61,719 bases of DNA from Actinomycetota bacterium (GTDB lineage Bacteria; Actinomycetota; Thermoleophilia; Gaiellales; Gaiellaceae), in NCBI GenBank assembly GCA_003134505.1, contig PLBK01000037.1, positions 89,534 to 151,252 on the forward strand. The letters are read 5' to 3'. The position numbers and the translations under genes are program-made. Of this stretch, positions 50,637 through 56,237 are shown in pieces. A model generated the notes under the pieces. It did no database searches. It was not told where the DNA came from and saw nothing but the letters and a program-made list of their open reading frames with translations. Position 1 is the stretch's first letter. Every line of letters begins with the position of its first letter.

Positions 50637-50972
50637 TCACAACCGGCCCGCTTCCAACCGAGACCGCCAGCCGAGACCGGAATCGACCGCCACGGCGGCG
50701 CCCTCCGGAGCTGGCCACTCGACGAGCCCCGCTGCTACGTCCTTGCCGAGCTGCGTTACCGCGAACGCTTGACCGCCGCGTTCTACGTCCAGCTCCCCGG
50801 CGACCACTAGCTCGCGCCCGGCGAGCGAGAGCAGAACGTCCCGGCGCTCCATGTTCGTCGGGCCAGGGCCGCTGACGATCACCCGGGCCTCAAGCAGACT
50901 GATCCAGGTCTCGCCGCCGTCCGCGAGCAGGTCGTCGAGTACCTGCCTCGCCTGCGCCGCGGTGACGATCAC
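50637..50972 (-). CDS. Winged-helix-like small protein
   Basis: 111 residues. The GTG at 50972 forms a GTGA overlap with the upstream stop; an in-frame GTG seven codons earlier is possible but gives a deeper overlap. TAAQARQVLDDLLADGGETWISLLEARVIV, RRDVLLSLAGRELVVAGEL and FAVTQLGKDVAAGL suggest a winged helix with a wing-tail like LTxLGxxxA. No family is recognised. The operon context suggests a partner of the Xre regulator's other products. Confidence 0.62.
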   Translation of the reverse strand: MIVTAAQARQVLDDLLADGGETWISLLEARVIVSGPGPTNMERRDVLLSLAGRELVVAGELDVERGGQAFAVTQLGKDVAAGLVEWPAPEGAAVAVDSGLGWRSRLEAGRL

Positions 50973-51679
50973 AGCGCACCCGCCGTCCGCCACGGCGAGA
51001 CACCGGCTCCGACGACGCCGCTCATCCCCTTCGAGATGAGCGTGACCTCGGCGGGCGGGACGCCGTGTCCGGCGCGATCGTAGAACTCGCGGGCCGAACG
51101 CGCCCAGTGTGCGTCGTCGGCGACGATCGACACCGGCAACGGCTCCGGCGCGTCGAGCGCGAGCACGCGACGCGCGCTCGGGACGAATCCCTGACGGGCC
51201 TCGTGGTCGATCGGGACCGGTACCGGTACCACTTCTGGTACCGGTTGCGGGAGCGGCTCGACGCGATCCATGTAGTTCTCGTCGCCGTAGGACTTCTTCA
51301 CGAACTCCGGCTCCGGCTCGCGCTTCTTCCGCTCGATCACGTAGCCGCGGTCGCGCAGCGCCTCGATGGTCAGCTCGGCGATCTCCGGTACGCCGTCGAA
51401 CAAATCCATGCCGTCCTGGACGATCTCCTCGATGCTCGACGGCGGCTCGACGATCGGTCCGACGCCCAGCTTGGTCAGCTCGCGCAGGGCGGTGACCTTG
51501 GCGCTCGCGGGCGCGGACGAGTCATCGACGATCGCCCTCCAGTGAGACACGATGTCCACGCCCGTCTCCGGTACCGGCTCCGTGGCGATCGCCGCCACTA
51601 GCTCGGCCTCCTGCTCGACGATCTTCTTCCGGGCGCGTGCCGCGATCAGCTCGCGACGGGCGTCGTCTAGCTCCGTCAT
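50969..51679 (-). CDS. Uncharacterised 236-residue protein
   Basis: ATG at 51679 overlaps the Xre gene stop as ATGA. The N-terminal 80 residues are helical and contain APASAKVTALRELTKLGVG, a pattern like the central part of phage terminase small subunits, but no large subunit gene is present, so this is only a resemblance. A Pro/Val-rich segment (VPEVVPVPVPI, about 147-157) links to a C-terminal region of about 60 residues. It is soluble and acidic. No confident function. Confidence 0.62.
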   Translation of the reverse strand: MTELDDARRELIAARARKKIVEQEAELVAAIATEPVPETGVDIVSHWRAIVDDSSAPASAKVTALRELTKLGVGPIVEPPSSIEEIVQDGMDLFDGVPEIAELTIEALRDRGYVIERKKREPEPEFVKKSYGDENYMDRVEPLPQPVPEVVPVPVPIDHEARQGFVPSARRVLALDAPEPLPVSIVADDAHWARSAREFYDRAGHGVPPAEVTLISKGMSGVVGAGVSPWRTAGAL

Positions 51680-51924
51680 ACCGTCGCCCCCTCTCGGCAC
51701 TCATCGTAGAAACGGGCGAGACGGATCAGCGGCCAGCCTCGCGGCACGCGGCGGCCCAGCTCATACCCGCGGAACGTCGTCGAAGTCACGCCGATGTGCG
51801 CGGCGAGCTGCGCCTGCGAGTACCCGGCGACGCGACGGAGACGGACCCGCTCCTCGGGCTCCGGCAGTCCGGAAACAATAGCGTGCGTTTCTCGAGCCGA
51901 AGCCAGGAAATCCTCGTCTGACAT
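51676..51924 (-). CDS. Xre-family helix-turn-helix regulator
   Basis: 82 residues, ATG with AGGAGG 7 bp upstream. RVRLRRVAGYSQAQLAAHIGVTSTTFRGYELGRRVPRGWPLIRLARFY is the lambda-repressor-like HTH, with SQAQLAAHIGVTSTTFRGYE as helices 2 and 3. It heads the minus-strand operon and is divergent from the plus-strand cluster of tiny genes. The inverted repeat and half-site in the intervening region are its likely operators, giving a switch between the two directions as in many prophage-like elements. Confidence 0.88.
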   Translation of the reverse strand: MSDEDFLASARETHAIVSGLPEPEERVRLRRVAGYSQAQLAAHIGVTSTTFRGYELGRRVPRGWPLIRLARFYDECREGATV

Positions 51925-51937
51925 TATTTCCTCCTTT

Positions 51938-51970
51938 CACTAACTATCTCTTTAGTGCCGATCTAGTGTC
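51938..51970. promoter_or_regulatory. Probable Xre operator region
   Basis: CACTAA (51938-51943) and TTAGTG (51952-51957) are inverted around 8 bp. CTAGTGTC follows at 51963-51970 and equals eight bases of the perfect palindrome at 46821-46842. The common half-site CACTA/TAGTG lies just upstream of the Xre gene's ribosome site, a position suited to autorepression. Confidence 0.55.
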
Positions 51971-52038
51971 TACAGCTAAGCGAAAGTTTACCACTGGAAA
52001 TAACTCACGAGGCTTTGCCATCGGATAGAGTGAGTGGT

Positions 52039-52275
52039 ATGGCTAATGGATACGACTCATTCTTTTCCGGCGCCGCCGAGACTCCAGAGTCGGGCCGCGC
52101 CGAGTGGGAGCGGCAGCAGATCCCGGCGAACGCCGCCCGGGACATCGCCGCGGACTCCAGCGTCGATCAGGGCAACTCGTCCTACGACTCCAGCGAGGGC
52201 CGCGAGGCACCGCAGGGACCCGAGGTCGGACGAGACGCGAGTCAAGCGGAGCAGCCCTGGGTGGGTGCGCGGTAG
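52039..52275 (+). CDS. Small acidic hydrophilic protein
   Basis: 78 residues, Ser/Glu/Asp/Gln rich with no predicted helix or membrane segment. A TAGAGT -10-like box lies 7 bp before the ATG with no ribosome site, suggesting a leaderless start. Its stop overlaps the next start. No family recognised. First of four tandem tiny frames divergent from the Xre operon. Confidence 0.58.
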   Translation: MANGYDSFFSGAAETPESGRAEWERQQIPANAARDIAADSSVDQGNSSYDSSEGREAPQGPEVGRDASQAEQPWVGAR

Positions 52276-52430
52276 TGGGCGCGCCGAACCAGCCGACCAG
52301 CGAGGGCGTGGGACCGTGGGGCGGCTCCGAGAGCATGCCGAACGCGCCCGATCAGCCTCAAGAGCAGTCCTGGGACAAGATCGGCGCCGAGGTAGAGAGC
52401 CCGTCGGAAGCCGCCAACGAGGACGAGTAA
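52275..52430 (+). CDS. Small acidic protein (MGAPN-type)
   Basis: 51 residues from a GTG that shares one base with the previous TAG. It starts GAPNQPTSEGVGPWGG and ends with an acidic tail (ANEDE). Similar start sequence to the fourth frame of this cluster. Unknown; the coupling and codon use are the only support that it is translated. Confidence 0.48.
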   Translation: MGAPNQPTSEGVGPWGGSESMPNAPDQPQEQSWDKIGAEVESPSEAANEDE

Positions 52431-52621
52431 TGAGCGCCGAGCCCGTCGCGGGCGGACTCGTGCAGTACCCGAGCGGCACGTCTCGTCCGACCGGCATCCT
52501 CGATGACATCATGGCGGGCGCCTACTCCGAGCGGACCGAGCCGCCTCAGATCCAGGACCTCCCGCGCGATGCGCAGGGACGAGCTATCCCGACCGCCCTA
52601 GTGGAGGGTGGCGACGTGTAA
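52430..52621 (+). CDS. Small hydrophilic protein
   Basis: 63 residues from an ATG that shares one base with the previous TAA (TAATG). GGLVQYPSGTSRPTGILDDIMAGAY and a C-terminal LPRDAQGRAIPTALVEGGD give no family match. Third in the coupled cluster. Confidence 0.52.
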   Translation: MSAEPVAGGLVQYPSGTSRPTGILDDIMAGAYSERTEPPQIQDLPRDAQGRAIPTALVEGGDV

Positions 52622-52623
52622 CG

Positions 52624-52719
52624 ATGGGCGCGCCCAACTCAGACGGCGACATTCGCCCGCGAGGTCTGGGCTACGACCTCCTCTACGCGCCCGACTTGGC
52701 GCGCGACTTATCGACGTAG
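52624..52719 (+). CDS. Tiny protein (MGAPN-type)
   Basis: 31 residues (start GAPNSDGDIRPRGLG), ATG 2 bp after the previous stop. Its first residues repeat those of the second frame. The 3' end overlaps the convergent recombinase-HTH gene by 37 bp. Too short to judge alone; listed because of the spacing and repeated start. Confidence 0.38.
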   Translation: MGAPNSDGDIRPRGLGYDLLYAPDLARDLST

Positions 52720-52910
52720 TTACCCTGGACGATCCGGCGCACGCTGACCGGATGCCAGCGCCCGCCCTGCGCCCCGGCGATCCCCTGCTCGTTCAGGAGG
52801 CGCGCCGCCGCGGTCAGGCTGCCCGTCTGGCGGTAGGCGCGACGAACGGCGCGCTCCAGCTCGCGCGTTAGCGTCTTCGGCCTGCCCGCCTTGCCCGTTC
52901 TCTTGACCAA
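52683..52910 (-). CDS. Stand-alone recombinase-type helix-turn-helix protein
   Basis: 75 residues from a TTG with GAGGAGG 8 bp upstream. GSLTAAARLLNEQGIAGAQGGRWHPVSVRRIVQGNY follows the pattern of the 'Recombinase' domain in large serine integrases (LNERG-x-x-T-x-x-GG-x-W-x-x-x-x-V). There is no catalytic domain. The N-terminus is basic (VKRTGKAGRPKTLTRELERAVRRAYRQTG). It could be a recombination directionality factor or a small regulator that binds related sites. Confidence 0.68.
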   Translation of the reverse strand: MVKRTGKAGRPKTLTRELERAVRRAYRQTGSLTAAARLLNEQGIAGAQGGRWHPVSVRRIVQGNYVDKSRAKSGA

Positions 52911-52934
52911 CCCTCGGACCTCCTCGGAATATGT

Positions 52935-52944
52935 TTACACAATC
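52935..52944. repeat. GATTGTGTAA motif, copy upstream of the HTH gene
   Basis: The motif reads GATTGTGTAA on the minus strand, about 25 bp before the TTG of the recombinase-HTH gene. The region around it (52934-52984) is unusually AT-rich and includes CCTTGA and TCAAGG arms at 52962 and 52979. Confidence 0.55.
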
Positions 52945-53182
52945 GGTCGGCGAGCGCGGGACCTTGAGAGAAAAATATTCAAGGGGTCGGCGACCGCCCC
53001 CGTCCCGCCTCACCCGATCCGGCGACCCTTGGTCGAGGGCTCTCCCGCGCGCGAGGGACCCTCGATCGGGAGCACGCCGGAGCCGGGCTCCGTGCTCGTG
53101 GGCTCGTGGGCTCGTGTTCTGGTCCTGCTCTAGCCTCCTCTCGGATCTCACGGACAGGGCGCCCGGATCGGCGCCCGTACCG

Positions 53183-53470
53183 TCAGGCCCGGCGGTACCG
53201 GTCCGGTCTGATCGCGCCGACGAAGCGTCCCGAGCCCGCGTCGCGTAGCGCTGGCATCCCTGCGACGCCTGCTCGATCGTCTACCTGCGAGCCGTCCAGG
53301 GACGCCCGGAGCGCGAGCGCGAGCCCGAGGGGGCTCCGTGCTGCCTCCGGCCCGTAGTCCTGGCAGAGACGCGCGTAGGCCCTAGCTGCGTGCGGGATCG
53401 CTAGGTCGCACGTCCGCACGTAGCCGATCCGGCTCGCGTAGGTCTCCGACTGGCTTAGGTCCTGCTGCAT
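53183..53470 (-). CDS. Uncharacterised small protein
   Basis: 95 residues, ATG with a GGGGGGTG site upstream. It is soluble, mostly helical (RTCDLAIPHAARAYARLCQDYGPEAA), and ends in a basic tail. No family recognised. It lies 66 bp downstream of the membrane-peptide gene with a strong hairpin between them. The 272 bp between it and the HTH gene (52911-53182) hold one GATTGTGTAA motif and no gene that I can support. Confidence 0.58.
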   Translation of the reverse strand: MQQDLSQSETYASRIGYVRTCDLAIPHAARAYARLCQDYGPEAARSPLGLALALRASLDGSQVDDRAGVAGMPALRDAGSGRFVGAIRPDRYRRA

Positions 53471-53503
53471 ATCGTCACCCCCCTCTCGCGCGTAGGTGTC
53501 CTC

Positions 53504-53537
53504 ACGATCGAGCCCGACCGGAGCCGGGCTCGATCGT
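53504..53537. terminator. Perfect 13-bp stem-loop
   Basis: ACGATCGAGCCCG and CGGGCTCGATCGT pair fully around an 8-base loop. The right arm reaches the stop of the 28-residue membrane peptide on the minus strand. It lacks a T-run, so it may be a weak terminator or an mRNA-stabilising structure for the two genes upstream. Confidence 0.55.
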
Positions 53538-53623
53538 CAAGACCTCGGACGCCACGCGCGCAGATGGACCACGAGGACCATCAGCACGGCGTAGAGACCG
53601 AGCACGAGGTAGAGACCGATCAC
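53537..53623 (-). CDS. 28-residue single-pass membrane peptide
   Basis: The peptide starts IGLYLVLGLYAVLMVLVVHL and ends in RAWRPRS: one transmembrane helix and a basic tail, so the C-terminus should face the cytoplasm. The GTG overlaps the stop of the 265-residue protein as GTGA, which argues for real, coupled translation. Two more such micro-proteins lie at 55381 and 55521. Toxin-like or membrane-tuning roles are possible but not shown. Confidence 0.52.
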   Translation of the reverse strand: MIGLYLVLGLYAVLMVLVVHLRAWRPRS

Positions 53624-54417
53624 GACGAGCGCTCCGCGCAGTCGTGCTCGTCGGAGCCGTCCGCGCGTAGGCGGATCGAGTGGAGGACCTCGCCGAGCCG
53701 AGACCCGCAGTCGCCGAGGTGCTCGGTCGTGATCCCGAGCGCGCTCCGCGCTTCTTCTTCGGCGCCGAGCTGGACGCCGGAGCCGTAGCCGTCCTCGAAC
53801 GCGGTCGCTAGTTCGTCGGACCGCTCCGGCTCCAGCTCATCGGCGTCGTCTACGTCCGCCTCGGCGAGCATGCCCGGGATGGTCGGACCGTCCGCCCACT
53901 CTCCGGAGAACGGCGCCGAGGGTAGCGCGTCCATGATCTCCGGGTCTCCCTCCAGGATGCCGCGTAGCAGTCGCTCGGCTGCCTCGTCCGTGCTGTTGCC
54001 GTCGAGTAGCCACGTGCTCGCGCTGCGCCCGTACTGCTCGCCGAGGTCGCGCATCCGATCCGACTCGGCCTCGTGCCTCTCCTCGCGCGAGTCGGCCAGG
54101 TAGCGACCTGCCGTCTCCAGCGCCCACCATGCCAACAGGCAGTCGAAGCCGTCGCGGGTCTCCGCCATGTCGGCTCGGTTGAACGTGGCGACGTGAGCTA
54201 GGACGCCGACGTTCCCGAACTCGTCCGCCTCGTCCGAGAGCAGCGACCAGACCAACTCCATGTTGGCGCGCGTGAACTCGGCGCCGTCGCTCGTGTACGT
54301 GAAGCCGCTCCAGCCGGAGTCGGCGCCGTGCTCGCCGGCCTGCTCGATCTCGCTGAGCGTGAGCGAGCCGTGGTCCTGCACCGCTGCTACCAGCCGGTCC
54401 ATGCGATCGTCCTGCAT
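53620..54417 (-). CDS. Uncharacterised acidic 265-residue protein
   Basis: The ATG at 54417 has AAGGGAG 6 bp upstream and is preferred over a longer frame. The N-terminus DRMDRLVAAVQDHGSLTLSEIEQAG resembles a small winged helix. The middle is helical and acidic (LLAWWALETAGRYLADSREERHEAES), and residues 180-230 are Asp/Glu rich. Three GATTGTGTAA motifs lie directly upstream, spaced 35 and 34 bp. Because it adjoins these repeats and a non-coding repeat block, it is the best candidate for a protein that binds them, for example for replication or partition; this is inference only. Confidence 0.66.
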   Translation of the reverse strand: MQDDRMDRLVAAVQDHGSLTLSEIEQAGEHGADSGWSGFTYTSDGAEFTRANMELVWSLLSDEADEFGNVGVLAHVATFNRADMAETRDGFDCLLAWWALETAGRYLADSREERHEAESDRMRDLGEQYGRSASTWLLDGNSTDEAAERLLRGILEGDPEIMDALPSAPFSGEWADGPTIPGMLAEADVDDADELEPERSDELATAFEDGYGSGVQLGAEEEARSALGITTEHLGDCGSRLGEVLHSIRLRADGSDEHDCAERSS

Positions 54418-54431
54418 CGTGTCTCCCTTGG

Positions 54432-54510
54432 GATTGTGTAAGTACCTCGTGCTCCTCAGTGTCGCCGATTGTGTAATGACCCGCGATCCCTCGTCCGAGT
54501 GATTGTGTAA
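54432..54510. repeat. Three GATTGTGTAA repeats, iteron-like
   Basis: Exact copies begin at 54432, 54467 and 54501, spacings of 35 and 34 bp, so they would lie on nearly the same face of the helix. They are in the leader of the 265-residue protein gene. Related single copies lie at 52935 and 55634 (TTACACAAT) and 59086 (ATTGTGTAA). Confidence 0.75.
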
Positions 54511-54844
54511 GAGGCGCGCGAGGAGTAGACGCGCGCAGCAGGAGCGCGCGCACGGAGATAGACGCCGAGCCACTAGCTGCGCTGTTACAAGCTGGAGCCC
54601 GCTTGCACGTCCAGCCCTCTCCTCAGTGCCGGGCTCGGACGGCATCGACGATGGTCGGATGGTCGCCTGTTGCTGATCGGCAACGGGCTGGAGCCCGCCA
54701 CTCCCTGACCAGGGACTAGAGACCTCCAGAACCGCTAGACGCTAGACGCCGTGCCGAGTAACGAGGCAGCCGCCCTGGTAGCGAGGGGGCACTTTCCTCG
54801 GCGCCACCCGAACAGCCCGGCAGCGGCGGCACAGAGCGTTCCCG

Positions 54845-54872
54845 CTCAGCATCCCGCCCCCGGGATGCTGAG
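54845..54872. repeat. Perfect 12-bp hairpin with CCCC loop
   Basis: CTCAGCATCCCG and CGGGATGCTGAG pair completely around four C residues. No T-run on either side, so a protein-binding or single-strand structure is more likely than a terminator. Confidence 0.65.
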
Positions 54873-54886
54873 GACGCGCGTCACCG

Positions 54887-55023
54887 GCTTGCCGATCGTC
54901 GGCTTGACGGGTGTCACTATCTCCGGCTCCCGCCTCGCGCGAACGGCTCGGCTAGAGGGCTAGCCGACGGCGCGTTACGGACTTGTATACGCACAAGCGC
55001 ATGCCGATCATCGGCTTGACGGG
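54887..55023 (+). repeat. Two 25-bp direct repeats containing a 13-bp palindrome
   Basis: Copies at 54887-54911 and 54999-55023 match at 23 of 25 positions and are 112 bp apart. Each contains GCCGA-TCR-TCGGC followed by TTGACGGG. They end 56 bp before the start of the plus-strand operon at 55079 and may be operators for it or protein-binding sites of an origin. Confidence 0.7.
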
Positions 55024-55078
55024 AACGGTGGTCTTACACAAAGCCGTAGGAGCCTCTCTACCGGCGTAGACTGGCGGT

Positions 55079-55384
55079 ATGGCATCGCGGCAGGGGCAGT
55101 CCGGATCGGGGCGTCAGACGGGCACGGAGGGACTCCTGCGCGGCGCTCGCGAGCACGCCGACTACCGGCCGAGCGCCCCCTCGCCGGACGTGCCCGCGGC
55201 GCCGGTCGTGGGCGCCGTGGCGGCGATCCGCGAGGCGGGTCCCGTCGAGTACGACTCCCTGCGCATGGGGCCGACGCCGGTCGATGAGATGGACCCGAGG
55301 TGGGCGTCTAGGGCGATCGACGCCGGGCACACGAACGCCGACGAGCCGCGCGTCCACGCCGCCCTGGAGGACCAGGCCGGGTGA
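55079..55384 (+). CDS. Uncharacterised small hydrophilic protein
   Basis: 101 residues, low complexity at the N-terminus (Gly/Ser/Gln), then a Pro/Ala-rich segment and an acidic C-terminus. TAGACT lies 6 bp before the ATG and no ribosome site is visible, suggesting a leaderless start as at 47040 and 52039. Its stop overlaps the next GTG. No family recognised. Confidence 0.58.
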   Translation: MASRQGQSGSGRQTGTEGLLRGAREHADYRPSAPSPDVPAAPVVGAVAAIREAGPVEYDSLRMGPTPVDEMDPRWASRAIDAGHTNADEPRVHAALEDQAG

Positions 55385-55524
55385 TCGACCACGACCACGT
55401 ACCCGGCGAGCCCCGCGTCCGACCGCTGGCCCGATCCCGCGCAGAACTCTGGCGCACGTGCCTGGCCGCCTGCTCGCTCGTCTCCACCCTGGCCGTCCTC
55501 GCGCACGTCTACGGGCTGACGTGA
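55381..55524 (+). CDS. 47-residue single-pass membrane protein
   Basis: GTG start overlaps the previous stop as GTGA. The N-terminal 24 residues are hydrophilic and Arg rich (HVPGEPRVRPLARSRAELWR), then CLAASCSLV-like residues TCLAACSLVSTLAVLAHVYG form one membrane helix. Its own stop overlaps the next start, again as GTGA. Confidence 0.5.
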   Translation: MIDHDHVPGEPRVRPLARSRAELWRTCLAACSLVSTLAVLAHVYGLT

Positions 55525-55589
55525 TCTACGTCGGCCTCGCCCTGATCGCCGTCTCAGTGGCGCTCATGCCCGGCTCGATCGCCCGCTAG
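55521..55589 (+). CDS. 22-residue hydrophobic peptide
   Basis: Start IYVGLALIAVSVALMPGSIA: almost entirely one membrane helix. The GTG overlaps the previous stop. It resembles the 28-residue peptide at 53537 in start (GTG-ATC) and hydrophobicity. The support is the coupling and composition only. Confidence 0.42.
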   Translation: MIYVGLALIAVSVALMPGSIAR

Positions 55590-55640
55590 CCCGTAGGCCC
55601 GTAGCGTCGCCTCGAGGCTCACTAGGAGTACCCTTACACA

Positions 55641-56237
55641 ATGCGGACGTGCGAGGCGAGCGACTGCGAGAACTCGCTGGAGGGCCGTCAGCGAAGCGCC
55701 CGGTTCTGCTCCAGTGCCTGCCAGCAGCGGACCTACTACCGGGCGCACGCGGCGACGGGGACGCGGACGCGCTCATCGGGCGCCGAGCGAGCCCGCAAGC
55801 GGGCCGTGGAGGAGGCGGCTCGCCGCGTCCGGCCCACGGGTAGGCCCTGCGCGGCGAGGGGGTGCAGCGAGCCGGCGATCGACGGCGAGGAGCCCGGCGT
55901 CCCGGACTTCTGCTCGGTCGCCTGCGCTCGCGCCCACTTCGGGACGAGGTTCGAGGAGACGCCGATCGTCGTCGCGGACTACCGGCCCCCGGAGAACCTG
56001 ACCCGCCGTCAGCGCGAGGCGATCGAGTGCTCGAACCGACTCCGACCGATCCGCGAGCAGGCGATCCGCCGCGCGCGGGCGACGCCGAGGGCGGCCGATC
56101 GCACCCTCGCCGCCTTGGACGCTCGCGTACCGGTCCCAGGTGCCCGTGCCCTTCGCAAAGGCGCGGCGCAAGCGTCAGCGCGAAGCCGTGGCCGCGTAGT
56201 GACGAACGGTCCTCCCCGAATGCAGGGAGAGAGGTGA
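55641..56237 (+). CDS. Double CxxxxC/CSxxC zinc-finger protein
   Basis: 198 residues. Two related Cys modules: RTCEASDCENSLEGRQRSARFCSSACQQRTYYRAHA near residues 3-36 and GRPCAARGCSEPAI...DFCSVACARAHFG near residues 67-100. The first is the common actinobacterial module C-x4-C-x11-FCS-x2-C-x2-R-x-YR, likely a zinc finger. The C-terminal half is Arg/Ala-rich and basic. Nucleic-acid binding is likely. An AGGAG lies 12 bp before the ATG, and a TTACACAAT motif overlaps the start codon. Its stop abuts the convergent gene's stop with no gap. Confidence 0.7.
   Translation: MRTCEASDCENSLEGRQRSARFCSSACQQRTYYRAHAATGTRTRSSGAERARKRAVEEAARRVRPTGRPCAARGCSEPAIDGEEPGVPDFCSVACARAHFGTRFEETPIVVADYRPPENLTRRQREAIECSNRLRPIREQAIRRARATPRAADRTLAALDARVPVPGARALRKGAAQASARSRGRVVTNGPPRMQGER

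Larger units (their letters stand above)
54511..55078. other. Repeat-dense non-coding block, candidate cis-acting origin or partition region
   Basis: No supported gene in 568 bp. Inverted repeats are dense: GGGCT-GG-AGCCC near 54690, GTTGC/GCAAC near 54670, a perfect 12-bp hairpin at 54845, two near-identical 25-bp repeats each with a GCCGATCRTCGGC palindrome, and CTTGT/ACAAG at 54982-54997. It lies between the three GATTGTGTAA repeats and a divergent operon. The density is typical of origins, partition or transfer sites, but no initiator or relaxase is recognised. Confidence 0.5.

Noticed and set aside
50969-51679. Phage terminase small subunit
   Set aside because: One short segment fits, but there is no large subunit, portal or capsid gene on the element.
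55641-56237. Convergent read-through pair with the AlbA_2-type gene as a frameshifted single gene
   Set aside because: The stops abut on opposite strands and the proteins are unrelated, so these are two genes.
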